Shown here: in pieces, positions 1-7,971 of the stretch
Layout of the letters: the number at the start of each line of letters is the position of its first letter
Position numbering within the stretch: the stretch's first letter is position 1
DNA from: Glycomyces buryatensis
GTDB taxonomy: Bacteria; Actinomycetota; Actinomycetes; Mycobacteriales; Micromonosporaceae
NCBI RefSeq assembly: GCF_004912275.1
Contig: NZ_STGY01000071.1
Coordinates: forward strand, 62,001-126,000
DNA length: 64,000 nt
Reading direction: 5' to 3'
Notes under the pieces: generated by a model
Told to the model about the DNA's origin: nothing
Database searches by the model: none
What the model saw: only the letters and a program-made list of their open reading frames with translations
Program-made: the position numbers and the translations under genes

Positions 1-354
1 GACGCGCGGCCAGATCTGGGCCGGGGGTACGGCCTGGTTCTCCAGTCCGAAGGCGACGTCGTCGCCGCTGCGGGCCATGACCAGTTGTGTCTCCGGGTCT
101 TGGAAGAGGATGCCGACGCGGCCGCGCTGGTCGGCCGCGTCCGCGCCGTCGAGCAGGACGGCTCCGGTCTGCTCCCCCGAGTCGGTGGTGAGCAGGCCGG
201 CGAGCGCGGCGAGCAGGGTGGACTTGCCCGACCCGGAGGGGCCGAGCAGGAGTACCCGCTCGCCGGGCTCGATGCGCAGGTCGACGTCGGCGACCGCCGA
301 GGCGAGGCGCCCGGCGTGCCGCCACGCGAAGCCGCGGAACTCGACCGAGATCAT
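1..354 (-). CDS. ECF transporter ATP-binding protein, N-terminal part (cut by the window edge)
   Basis: This is the first 118 codons of an ABC ATPase of the energy-coupling-factor type, which would power uptake of a vitamin through the adjacent membrane S component. The Walker A motif GPSGSGKST is visible near residue 40 and the Q-loop FQDPETQ near residue 87; the QDPE form is typical of EcfA/CbiO ATPases. The ATG at 354 follows the ykoE stop codon by only 7 nt, so the two genes are almost certainly co-transcribed and share the upstream TPP riboswitch. In the YkoEDC systems this ATPase is often a double-length protein; whether that holds here lies outside the window. Confidence 0.9.
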   Translation of the reverse strand, partial: MISVEFRGFAWRHAGRLASAVADVDLRIEPGERVLLLGPSGSGKSTLLAALAGLLTTDSGEQTGAVLLDGADAADQRGRVGILFQDPETQLVMARSGDDVAFGLENQAVPPAQIWPRV

Positions 355-361
355 GAACCGA

Positions 362-1003
362 TCAGATCCTGGCCCGCTCGCGTCCGGCGGGGAATCGGTC
401 GAGGACGCCGGTGGGCTGCATGGCCTTGACCAGGGCCTTCGATCCGAGTCCGGCGACAATGGCGCCGGAGACCATGGCGATGGCGACGTAGGGGACCTTG
501 AAGGCCCAGAGGTCGAACGTCGGGTACCAGTACAGGACGTCCCACATGGTGCCGCCGAATCCTGCCAGCGCCCCGCCGAGCATCGCGATGGGGACGCCGT
601 AGCGGCGGTAGCGGCCGGAGGCGAAGGCGAGATCGCCGCCGAGCCCCTGCAGCAGGCCCTGGTAGATGACGGTGATGCCGTAGGGCGAGCCGAGGAGGAG
701 CGACATGAGCGCGGCCAGTCCCTCGGTGAAGATGCCCGCGCCTGCCTTGCGGACGATGAGCGGGGCGAGGACGGCCGGGATGAGCCAGAGCCCGTAAATC
801 ACCGCGGACAGGGGCGGGAAGAACTTGAACAGCGGATCGATGCCCGCCCAGACGAAGTTCCAGGCCCAGAAGACGATGCTGAAGGCGACGGCGAGCACGG
901 CGCAGGTGACGATGTCAACGGTGCGCCAGCGTCCGGTGGGGGCGAGGAAGGCGGCGAGGGCCCCGCGGTCGGGCGCGGGGGGCGAGCTGTCGATGGGAGG
1001 CAT
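362..1003 (-). CDS. ykoE: ECF transporter S component, YkoE-type (thiamine/HMP uptake)
   Basis: A 213-residue polytopic membrane protein with about five to six hydrophobic segments. An N-terminal segment rich in Trp is followed by short Gly-rich helices (for example GGALAGFGGTMWDV). This pattern and length match the YkoE family, the substrate-specific component of the predicted thiamine or hydroxymethylpyrimidine ECF transporter. The start at 1003 is chosen because AAAGG lies about 9 nt upstream, and an earlier in-frame start would place coding sequence inside the riboswitch. Substrate assignment rests mainly on the TPP riboswitch upstream and the ECF ATPase downstream. Confidence 0.88.
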   Translation of the reverse strand: MPPIDSSPPAPDRGALAAFLAPTGRWRTVDIVTCAVLAVAFSIVFWAWNFVWAGIDPLFKFFPPLSAVIYGLWLIPAVLAPLIVRKAGAGIFTEGLAALMSLLLGSPYGITVIYQGLLQGLGGDLAFASGRYRRYGVPIAMLGGALAGFGGTMWDVLYWYPTFDLWAFKVPYVAIAMVSGAIVAGLGSKALVKAMQPTGVLDRFPAGRERARI

Positions 1004-1052
1004 GGGCGTTGCCTTTCGCGGTTCGGGGACACGGCGCGACAGCGGCAGACGA

Positions 1053-1136
1053 AGACTTCCTACGCCGGAATTACCCGGATCAGGTTTGAGGGTCTGCGGT
1101 CGGTTCCGCACTCTCAGCCAATCGGCTCCCCTGTCA
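1053..1136 (-). promoter_or_regulatory. TPP riboswitch (THI element)
   Basis: Read on the minus strand, the region contains the conserved THI-box pieces in order: ACAGGGGAGCC, then GGCTGAGAG, then GACCCTC followed by AACCTGATCCGGGTAAT and GCCGGCGTAGG. These are the P2/P3 and P4/P5 cores of the thiamine pyrophosphate aptamer. It lies 50 nt upstream of ykoE, so thiamine pyrophosphate should repress the transporter operon, most likely by hiding the ribosome binding site. Confidence 0.95.
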
Positions 1137-1299
1137 CTGTCGACGTTAACACCAGGCGACGCACAGGTAGCACCGAAGCGCCCGGCAGTGGCGGACGCCG
1201 CCGCTACCCCGGGTCACAGGGAGCCGATCGCGCTGAGGCACCCGGCGCCGGGCGTCGGCCTTTCCCGAGCCGTAGGGACCGACCCGTACATTGGGGCGC

Positions 1300-1695
1300 A
1301 TGACGACTGAGGCGGATTGGGAGTTGGTGCGACGGCTGGTCGCGGCCCTGCCCGAGGGGACCTGGACCTCCTACGGCGATCTGGCGGAGCTGATCGGCAC
1401 GGGCCCGCGCCAGGTCGGGGCGTTCATGCGCGATGACGGCGCCGTTCCTCGGGCCTACCGGGTCCTGACCGCCTCCGGGAAGGTCTCCGAGGGTTTCCGC
1501 TGGTCTGACGGCCGCACCGGCAAGAACGTGCCCGATCTCCTCCGCGACGACGGCGTCACGGTCTCGGCGAAGGGCACGGCCGACCTGAGCCAGCGCATGT
1601 CGGTCTACGACCTGCGACTGCTGGCGATGGAACTCGGCGAGGACCTCGGATCGGGCTTCGGCACGAAGCTCGACGAGGACGACGAGGACGCCTGA
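1300..1695 (+). CDS. MGMT-family DNA-binding domain protein (alkyltransferase-like)
   Basis: A 131-residue protein with the winged-helix DNA-binding region of O6-alkylguanine transferases: PEGTWTSYGDLAELIG near residues 17-32, then RQVGAFMRD and PRAYRVLTASGKVS. The active-site PCHR of true methyltransferases is absent and no Cys is present at that place, so it cannot act as a suicide methyltransferase. By analogy to ATL proteins it may recognise alkylated bases and hand them to other repair factors. The C-terminal third is acidic and not conserved in the family. A -10-like TACATT lies exactly 7 nt before the ATG at 1300, suggesting a leaderless transcript; the upstream in-frame TTG at 1291 overlaps that hexamer. 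Confidence 0.75.
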   Translation: MTTEADWELVRRLVAALPEGTWTSYGDLAELIGTGPRQVGAFMRDDGAVPRAYRVLTASGKVSEGFRWSDGRTGKNVPDLLRDDGVTVSAKGTADLSQRMSVYDLRLLAMELGEDLGSGFGTKLDEDDEDA

Positions 1696-1774
1696 CGGCC
1701 GCGCCGCCCAGACGATCCCCGCCTACCGAACTCCTGCGAGCGACCACGCCCGCCAGGGGTCGCTCAAGAACCCG

Positions 1775-2374
1775 CTAGTGAATCTCGGCATCGGGTTCGG
1801 TGAGCCGCCACGAGGCGAAGTCGACCGTGAGCCCGGAGCGGGTCGGCGCCGCGCAGTACGGTCCGGCCTGGAGCTCCAGCTCGGGGTTCACCGGGGCGAG
1901 GCGCACCAGGCGCCACGGCTCGTCGCCGGACTTCGCGCGGATCACGACGCCGTCGGCGATGCGGCTGACGCGGATCGTCACTTCCGTTCCGGCCCATTCG
2001 GGGACGGGCGCGTTCGACCAGTCGGACTTGATGTCGGTGACCACCGCGCCGACCCCGAGCGCACCGTCGGAGAACTCGACGCCGGTCTTGATCCAGTGCT
2101 CCTCGTCGGCCCGGATCAGCATGCCGGCCTGGTCGAAGTCGCCGTCGTAGTCGACGGTGAAGGTGACTTCGACGGCCTGTTCGCGGTCCCAGTCGGTGAG
2201 GAGGGCGTGCTCGTTGTCGTGCACGAAGCCGTAACTGGTGTGGCGCCAGGCGTCGCTGCCTTCGGCGGCGGTCACGACCAGGTGCCCGTCGCGCTCGGCG
2301 GCGGCGACGGGGAGGGTGGTCCACACGCCGGACTTCCAGGGGACTTCGACCGGGATGGTTTCGAGATTCGTCAT
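1775..2374 (-). CDS. DUF1349 domain protein (concanavalin A-like fold)
   Basis: A 199-residue soluble protein matching the DUF1349 family along its whole length. Recognisable pieces are the Trp/His-rich start of the fold, the strand DQAGMLIRADEEHWIKTGVE in the middle, SDWSNAPVP, and a C-terminal strand GPYCAAPTRSGLTVDF. The family adopts a beta-sandwich related to lectins and glycan-binding domains, but its role in bacteria is not established. There is no signal peptide. TACACT lies 8 nt before the ATG, again suggesting a leaderless transcript. It is convergent with the MGMT-like gene and divergent from the membrane protein at 2610. Confidence 0.8.
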   Translation of the reverse strand: MTNLETIPVEVPWKSGVWTTLPVAAAERDGHLVVTAAEGSDAWRHTSYGFVHDNEHALLTDWDREQAVEVTFTVDYDGDFDQAGMLIRADEEHWIKTGVEFSDGALGVGAVVTDIKSDWSNAPVPEWAGTEVTIRVSRIADGVVIRAKSGDEPWRLVRLAPVNPELELQAGPYCAAPTRSGLTVDFASWRLTEPDAEIH

Positions 2375-2514
2375 GGGACGGAAGTGTAGTGGCGGCGCGG
2401 CCCGCTCGGTAGAGGTCGCGTCAGGGACATTGCGGACCTGTCCGGCCCGGCCGAAGTGCTCCGTTCATCGGTGTCCGGGGCGATGTCGACGACGACCAGG
2501 ACAGGACCCGCCCA

Positions 2515-2536
2515 TGACGTGGCGGCAGCCACGTCA
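2515..2536. other. Perfect 9-bp inverted repeat in a divergent promoter region
   Basis: TGACGTGGC and its exact complement are separated by 4 bases. It lies between the divergent starts at 2374 and 2575 and 26 nt upstream of the TAAATT hexamer, so it could be an operator rather than a terminator; there is no T tract. Confidence 0.4.
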
Positions 2537-2574
2537 ACGGGATCGGCCGGGACCGGGCGGGTAAATTCAATCGC

Positions 2575-2613
2575 ATGCCCCGCCCTCCACTCAGAACGGA
2601 CGCCCTCGAATGA
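2575..2613 (+). CDS. Candidate leaderless leader peptide, 12 codons
   Basis: The ATG at 2575 sits 7 nt after the -10-like hexamer TAAATT (2562-2567), the arrangement of actinobacterial leaderless transcripts. The frame reads MPRPPLRTDALE and stops with TGA overlapping the ATG of the next gene as ATGA. The downstream gene has no convincing ribosome binding site, so translation by termination-reinitiation from this mini-ORF would explain its expression. The peptide has no recognisable function of its own. This is inferred from geometry only. Confidence 0.45.
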   Translation: MPRPPLRTDALE

Positions 2614-3212
2614 CCGCCCCGCATTCCTCCTCCGACCTCGTCTTCCGCGCCTCCGCCGCCACCCGCTTCGGACTGATGGCGGCAGGCGGCGGAATCTCCG
2701 TCCTGTTCATGGGCCTGGCCTGGTGGCAGGAGGGGTGGGGCCTCGCCGCGATCATGGGGGGCTGCTTCGCCGCCATACTCATCCCCACCTTCATCTATGT
2801 GCGCAACGCCTACACGGCCGTGACCTCCACCCACGTCGGCAGGGCCGGGATCACCGGCCGCCTCCGCGCGGTGCCGCGCGCCCACATCGCGGCGGCGGTA
2901 CGAGCGCGCCTCCTTCAGCCCCGGACGCCGGCCCTCGACAACCTGTTCCTCATCGACCACCACGGCAGGCAGCTGCTCCGCCTGATCCCGCACAATCGCA
3001 ACGGCGACCAGATCGATCAGATCGTGGCGCTGCTGGGCGTCCCGGTCACCGGGCCCGACGAGCCCGTCTGGGGCAAGCAGTTGGCCCGTGAATACCCGGT
3101 CGACCTGGCCCTGTACGAGCGGCGTCCCTACCTGTTCTCGCTCTCCATTGCCGGCGTCACCTGCGTGGTGATATTCGCGGTGATCGTCGCCGTCGTGTGG
3201 TCGGCCTCCTGA
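2610..3212 (+). CDS. Uncharacterised membrane protein with three predicted TM helices
   Basis: A 200-residue protein not recognised as a named family. Two hydrophobic helices lie at about residues 19-38 and 44-62, followed by a soluble region of about 110 residues and a third helix at the extreme C terminus (about 178-198). This is the layout of small actinobacterial membrane proteins with a PH-like cytosolic domain between helix pairs. The start overlaps the stop of the 12-codon upstream frame. It ends 33 nt before recQ on the same strand, but recQ appears to have its own promoter. Confidence 0.7.
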   Translation: MTAPHSSSDLVFRASAATRFGLMAAGGGISVLFMGLAWWQEGWGLAAIMGGCFAAILIPTFIYVRNAYTAVTSTHVGRAGITGRLRAVPRAHIAAAVRARLLQPRTPALDNLFLIDHHGRQLLRLIPHNRNGDQIDQIVALLGVPVTGPDEPVWGKQLAREYPVDLALYERRPYLFSLSIAGVTCVVIFAVIVAVVWSAS

Positions 3213-3245
3213 GAAGTGTCGGCGCCCTCAGGTACAACAGAGGGC

Positions 3246-5357
3246 ATGGCTGAAACCGGGAACATCGCCGAGCTGGTATCCAGAGATGAGGCGGAGGCGC
3301 TGCTGCGCTCCCTCGCGGGCGAGCACGCGCAGCTGCGCGAGGACCAGTGGAGTGCGATCGAGGCGCTGTGCGACGGCACGGGCCGCCGCGTGTTGCTGGT
3401 GCAGCGCACCGGCTTCGGCAAGTCCGCCGTGTACTTCGTGGCCACGGCGCTGGGACGCCGCAGGGGCGCCGGCCCCACCGTCATCGTCTCGCCGCTGCTG
3501 GCGCTGATGCGCAACCAGATCGAGGCCGCCGAACGGGCCGGGGTGCGGGCGCGCACCATCAACTCGGCGAACCTGGAGGACTGGGACGCCATCACCGAGG
3601 CCATCGCCGCCGACGAGGTCGACGTGCTGCTCATCAGCCCCGAACGGCTCAACAACCCGGCGTTCCGCGACTACCAGCTGCCGAAACTGGCCGCCGGCTG
3701 CGGCATGCTCGTGGTCGACGAGGCGCACTGCATCTCCGACTGGGGCCATGACTTCCGGCCCGACTACCGGCGCATCGCCACCTTCATCGAGGACCTGCCC
3801 GGCGCGGTCCCGGTCCTGGCGACCACCGCGACCGCCAACGCCCGCGTCAGCGCCGACATCGCGGAACAGCTCGACCGGGAGCACTCGGAGACGCTGGTCC
3901 TGCGCGGGACGCTCGACCGCGAATCCCTCCATCTGTCGGTGGTGGAACTGCCCGACAATGCCCACCGCATGGCCTGGCTGGACGAGCGGCTCCCGAAGCT
4001 CGAAGGCTCGGGAATCATCTACGCGCTCACCGTCGCCGTGGCCGAGGAGGTCAGCGACTACCTCTCCGCGCGCGGCCACGCCACCGCCTCCTACACCGGC
4101 CGCACCGACAATGCCGAACGCCTCGAACGCGAGGAGTCCCTGCTCCGCAACGATCTCAAGGCGCTCGTCGCCACCAGCGCGCTCGGCATGGGCTTCGACA
4201 AGCCCGACCTCGGATTCGTCATCCACCTCGGTGCACCGTCGTCGCCCGTCGCGTACTACCAGCAGATCGGCCGCGCGGGCCGCGCCTGCGACCGCGCCGA
4301 CGCGATCCTCATGCCCGGCAGCGAGGACCGCGCGATCTGGGACTACTTCGGGTCGCTGTCATTCCCCGCCGAGGACGCGGTGCGCCAGACTCTGGCGGTG
4401 CTCGCCGAGGAGGGCCGGCCATTGTCCACGGCGGCGTTGGAGACCCGGGTCGACCTGCGCCGCACCAGGCTCGAGATGATGCTGAAGGTCCTCGACGTGG
4501 ACGGTGCGGTCCGCCGCGTCAAGGGCGGCTGGGAGGCCACCGGCCGGCCCTGGGTCTACGACGCCGAACGCTATGCGAAGGTCGCCGCGGCGCGCGAGCA
4601 CGAACAGTCCCGAATGCTCGCCTACGAGGCGACGCGGGAGTGCCGCCTCGAGTTCCTCCGCGAGGAGCTCGACGACTCCACGGCCACCGCCTGCGGGCGC
4701 TGCGACAACTGCACCGGCGAGCGGGTCGAGACCGCCGTCTCGTCCGAGGTGATCAGCTCGGCGGCCGAGGCGTTGGCCAAGCCGGGCGTGGCGTTCGAGG
4801 CGAAGCGCATGTGGCCCACCGGGCTCGGGGCGATCGGCATCGATCTGAAGGGACGCATCCCGGCCGACCAGGGCGCCGAGTCGGGACGGGCACTGGCGCG
4901 GCTGTCCGACATCGGCTGGGGCGGTCCGCTGCGGGAGCTGCTGTCGGACGGTGCCGATCGGGACGTGCCCGACGACGTGTTCGCGGCGCTGGTGAAGGTG
5001 CTGGCGGCGTGGGACTGGGACGAGCGGCCGCAGTCGGTGGTGTCGATGGGTTCGCTGTCGCGGCCGCGGCTGGTGGACGGTTTGGCCGAGCGGATCGCGA
5101 AGCTGGGCCGGATGAACTATCTCGGTTCACTGGGGAGGGTGCCGGAGGCGTTCGGCGGGTCGCGGCGGGCCAATAGCGCACAGCGGTTGCAGCAGGTCCT
5201 CGGTTCGTTCACCGTGGACTTCCCGGTGCCGTCGGGCAGCGTGCTGCTGGTGGACGATGTGCGCGACTCGGGCTGGTCGATCACGGTGGCGGCCAGGCAG
5301 CTTCGCGGCGCGGGAGCGACGGCGGTCTACCCGCTGACGCTCGCACTTCAGGCCTGA
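3246..5357 (+). CDS. recQ: RecQ-family ATP-dependent DNA helicase with C-terminal phosphoribosyltransferase-like domain
   Basis: A 703-residue superfamily 2 helicase that would unwind DNA 3' to 5' in recombination and repair. Motif I is TGFGKS at 55-60, motif II is DEAHCISDWGHDFRPDYRR from 158, then TATAN (motif III), and a RecQ-type motif VI QQIGRAGRA. A zinc site follows, with Cys466 and the CGRCDNC cluster at 483-489. Instead of an HRDC domain, the last 100 residues end in VLLVDDVRDSG near 667-677, the PRPP-binding signature of type I phosphoribosyltransferases. Such RecQ-PRTase proteins are known in actinobacteria, but the role of the extra domain is unclear. The ATG at 3246 is preferred over the GTG at 3216; TACAAC lies 7 nt upstream. 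Confidence 0.93.
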   Translation: MAETGNIAELVSRDEAEALLRSLAGEHAQLREDQWSAIEALCDGTGRRVLLVQRTGFGKSAVYFVATALGRRRGAGPTVIVSPLLALMRNQIEAAERAGVRARTINSANLEDWDAITEAIAADEVDVLLISPERLNNPAFRDYQLPKLAAGCGMLVVDEAHCISDWGHDFRPDYRRIATFIEDLPGAVPVLATTATANARVSADIAEQLDREHSETLVLRGTLDRESLHLSVVELPDNAHRMAWLDERLPKLEGSGIIYALTVAVAEEVSDYLSARGHATASYTGRTDNAERLEREESLLRNDLKALVATSALGMGFDKPDLGFVIHLGAPSSPVAYYQQIGRAGRACDRADAILMPGSEDRAIWDYFGSLSFPAEDAVRQTLAVLAEEGRPLSTAALETRVDLRRTRLEMMLKVLDVDGAVRRVKGGWEATGRPWVYDAERYAKVAAAREHEQSRMLAYEATRECRLEFLREELDDSTATACGRCDNCTGERVETAVSSEVISSAAEALAKPGVAFEAKRMWPTGLGAIGIDLKGRIPADQGAESGRALARLSDIGWGGPLRELLSDGADRDVPDDVFAALVKVLAAWDWDERPQSVVSMGSLSRPRLVDGLAERIAKLGRMNYLGSLGRVPEAFGGSRRANSAQRLQQVLGSFTVDFPVPSGSVLLVDDVRDSGWSITVAARQLRGAGATAVYPLTLALQA

Positions 5358-5360
5358 GGC

Positions 5361-5382
5361 GCCCGCGCCGCGAGGCGCGGGC
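5361..5382. terminator. Hairpin terminator between convergent genes
   Basis: GCCCGCGCC, a GCGA loop and its exact complement form a 9-bp GC stem directly after the recQ stop and before the end of the convergent GDSL hydrolase gene. No clear T tract is present, as is common in actinobacteria. Confidence 0.65.
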
Positions 5383-5427
5383 CGCTCGCTTCATTCGATG
5401 CCGGTTCGCCAGTCGGCGATCGCCTGC

Positions 5428-6216
5428 CTAAAGGATCTCGGACATCTCGGCGTAGTAGCCGTCGCGCTGGCCCAGCACATTCGGGTGGTAGGGCACGTCG
5501 ATGACGGTGAAGCCGTGGAGCCACGGTGCGGTGTCGCAGATCGCGTGGCCCTCGAAGCCGTCACGTACGTCCACATAGGTGAAACTGTGGCCGCCGGTGG
5601 CCTCCTCGATGACATCGGAGAGCAGGTCGGCCCCCTGATTCATCCGCTCCTGCTCGGCAATGTTGATCGATCCCAAAGCGTCGCAGGTGTTGCGCGCGGC
5701 GAACAGTCTCGGGTAGCCCAGGACGTAGACCTCGGCCTTGGGAGAGCGCTCGGCGATCTCGGCGTAGACCGCGTCGAGCTTCGCGGGGAGCTCCTCCGTC
5801 GCCTTGCGCTCGGCCTCCTCGATCTCGGGAGTGCAGTCGTGGAACGGGGTGATGCAGGCGGCGATGGCCTCGGTCCAGCCGATGTCGTTGCCGCCGATGC
5901 CGATCGTGACCAGGTCGGTCTCCTCGGAGAGCGCGTCGACCTGTCCGGCGAGCACGTCGTCGGTGACCGCGCCGCCGCAGGCGACGAAGCTGAGCTCAGC
6001 GCCGAGCTCGTCCGCGAGCAGTTCGGGGTAGGCGTTGTTCGAACGCTGGCAGACCGCGTCGGAGTACGCGCCGGCACCGGCGCCCGAGGAGTACGAGTCA
6101 CCGAGGGCGACGTACTGCTCGATCTGCTTGGGCTTCGCCTGCGCGGCAGCGGGGATGAGGAATAGGGTGGCCAGCAGCGCTACGGCCACAGTGGCCGTTC
6201 GTCGGATATTTCGCAT
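5428..6216 (-). CDS. Secreted SGNH/GDSL-family esterase or lipase
   Basis: A 262-residue protein with a Sec signal peptide (MRNIRRTATV start, hydrophobic core, AAAQA cleavage region near residue 27). Block I is GDSYSSG with nucleophile Ser41, block III is GIGGND, and the C-terminal block V DVPYHPN supplies Asp241 and His244. Spaced cysteines (VCQRSN, FVACGG, CITPFHDC, NTCDA, AICDT) suggest disulfides, as in secreted Streptomyces lipases of this family. It probably hydrolyses ester lipids outside the cell. The start at 6216 follows AAAGGAG by 5 nt; the TTG/GTG-type starts further upstream would add a hydrophilic tail in front of the signal peptide. Confidence 0.9.
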   Translation of the reverse strand: MRNIRRTATVAVALLATLFLIPAAAQAKPKQIEQYVALGDSYSSGAGAGAYSDAVCQRSNNAYPELLADELGAELSFVACGGAVTDDVLAGQVDALSEETDLVTIGIGGNDIGWTEAIAACITPFHDCTPEIEEAERKATEELPAKLDAVYAEIAERSPKAEVYVLGYPRLFAARNTCDALGSINIAEQERMNQGADLLSDVIEEATGGHSFTYVDVRDGFEGHAICDTAPWLHGFTVIDVPYHPNVLGQRDGYYAEMSEIL

Positions 6217-6400
6217 GAGGGCTCCTTTGGGGGTCTTCGTTGACCTGCCAGTCATTGTGACCGACGAGTAACTTCTGAGGAACCCCTAACGCGGAATTAG
6301 TCGGTAAATTTACATATATCGTTCCTTTGCCACGCGTATTGTCACGGGTCGGTCACTGGTTTCTCTGGCATCGAGGCGCCGTAACTCCTAGGCTGAACGC

Positions 6401-6979
6401 ATGAGCGAGACTCCAGCAACCCGGCGAACGACCATGTCCGACCAGGCCCTCATCGAAGGGACCGGTGCCGACTGGAAAACCTGGCTCAGCCTGCTCGACG
6501 AACGCGACGCGACCGCGCTCGACCACACCGCCATCGCCGCCCTCCTGGTGCGCGAATTCGACCTCGACGGCTGGTGGGCGCAGTCCATCACCGTCGGCTA
6601 TGAGCAGGAACGCGGCATGCGCGAGCCCGGCCAGCGCGCCGACGGCACGTACTCCGCGAACGTCTCCAAGACCGTCTCCGCCGACGCCCCCACCGCGTTC
6701 GAATGGGTCGCCGACCCCGATCGCCAGGTCCGGTGGCTGTCGGACATCGAACTGACCCAGCGCAGCGCCTCACCGCCGAAGTCGATTCGATTCGACGCCT
6801 CCGACGGCACTCGAGTCCTGGTCAATCTCTCGGCCAAGGACGGCCAGAAGACGGCCGTCCAGATCGAGATCGCCAAGCTGGGGTCCGCCGAGGACATCGC
6901 GACGGCCAAGGTCGCGTGGCGGGAGCGTTTGGCTCGGCTGGCCGAGGCAATGCCTACCCTTTTAGCTCGGGTTCGATGA
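6401..6979 (+). CDS. DUF4287 / SRPBCC-like domain protein
   Basis: A 192-residue soluble protein. The N-terminal half has the DUF4287-type segment WWAQSITVGYEQERGMREPG (about residues 60-79), and the second half resembles a SRPBCC/AHSA1-like ligand-binding fold (SKTVSADAPTAFEWVADPD, then KSIRFDASDGTRV). This fused arrangement is frequent in actinobacteria; the substrate is unknown. TAGGCT lies 6 nt before the ATG, so the transcript is probably leaderless. Its last 26 bp overlap the 3' end of the convergent DMT transporter gene. Confidence 0.75.
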   Translation: MSETPATRRTTMSDQALIEGTGADWKTWLSLLDERDATALDHTAIAALLVREFDLDGWWAQSITVGYEQERGMREPGQRADGTYSANVSKTVSADAPTAFEWVADPDRQVRWLSDIELTQRSASPPKSIRFDASDGTRVLVNLSAKDGQKTAVQIEIAKLGSAEDIATAKVAWRERLARLAEAMPTLLARVR

Positions 6980-7883
6980 GCTCCGGCTCGGAGACTTCCG
7001 CTGCCCGCTTGGCCTTGCTTCGCGAACGCGAGATCGCCACGCCCGCCAGGCACAGCACCCCGCCCGCGAGCGCGCCCAGGCCGGGCACCTCGCCCAGGTA
7101 GATCCACGACATGAGCACCACGATCGCCGGGACGACGTAGGTCGTCGCCCCCATCTTGCCGGCGGTGGTGAACTTGAGCGCGTAGCTCCAGGTCAGGAAT
7201 CCCAGCGCGGTCGGGAACAGCCCCAGGTAGAGCACGTGCAGGCCCGCGGCCGAGGGGGCGGCGTCGAGTTCGGAGAACAGCGCCGGGGCGAACGGCAGGC
7301 ACAATACGGCCGCGATCGCGTTGCCGAAGGCGGTGAACTGGAGCGATGTCGCGTACTTCATCGTCGGTTTCTGCACGACGACGCTGATGGCGTAGGCGAT
7401 GGCCGAGACCAGGCAGAGTATGACGCCGAGGACCGACGTGGAGCTCTCCTGCGAGGTCGAGAGGCTGACGATGGCGACGCCGCCGAACGAGACGGCCATG
7501 CCCAGGAACAGGCGGGGCGCGAAGCCCTCCTTGAGGAGCCAGCCGCCGAGCAACGCCATCAGGATCGGGCCGATATTGACCACGAGCGCGGCGGTTCCGG
7601 CGTCGACGAGTTGCTCGCCCCAGTTGAGCGCGACCATGTAGACGCCGAACCACAGCACTCCGGCGGTGATGATGCCGGGCCAGGCGCGCTTCTTGGGGAG
7701 GCCTTCGCGGCGCACCGCCCAGATGGCGAGGAGGACGACCGCGGCGGTGGCGGCGCGGCCGAGGGCGAGGGGCCCGGGTTCGAAATGCTGGCCGGCGTCG
7801 CGGATCGACACGAATGCCGAGGCCCACAGCAGTACCGTCACGCCGGCGGCCAATGCCGCCTTCGTGTTCATCGTTCGACTCAT
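6954..7883 (-). CDS. EamA-family (DMT superfamily) transporter
   Basis: A 309-residue inner-membrane protein with ten predicted TM helices in two EamA repeats. The first starts at LAAGVTVLLWASAFVSIRDA and the second at LGVILCLVSAIAYAISVVVQ. This family exports metabolites or amino acids; the substrate cannot be read from the sequence. The C terminus is a charged tail (KAKRAAEVSEPEL). The start at 7883 is favoured by AGGAAG 11 nt upstream; an alternative ATG lies at 7871. It overlaps the 3' end of the DUF4287 gene. Confidence 0.9.
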   Translation of the reverse strand: MSRTMNTKAALAAGVTVLLWASAFVSIRDAGQHFEPGPLALGRAATAAVVLLAIWAVRREGLPKKRAWPGIITAGVLWFGVYMVALNWGEQLVDAGTAALVVNIGPILMALLGGWLLKEGFAPRLFLGMAVSFGGVAIVSLSTSQESSTSVLGVILCLVSAIAYAISVVVQKPTMKYATSLQFTAFGNAIAAVLCLPFAPALFSELDAAPSAAGLHVLYLGLFPTALGFLTWSYALKFTTAGKMGATTYVVPAIVVLMSWIYLGEVPGLGALAGGVLCLAGVAISRSRSKAKRAAEVSEPELIEPELKG

Positions 7884-7971
7884 TGAGCGGGCACTTCCTG
7901 TTCGGGTCCGGCGGCGCGGGGCGGCGCCGGAACGAACGTAGCACCGGGGTCTGACGGGAGGGAACCGAAAT

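Noticed and set aside
1300-1695. True O6-methylguanine methyltransferase
   Set aside because: The active-site Cys of the PCHR motif is missing.
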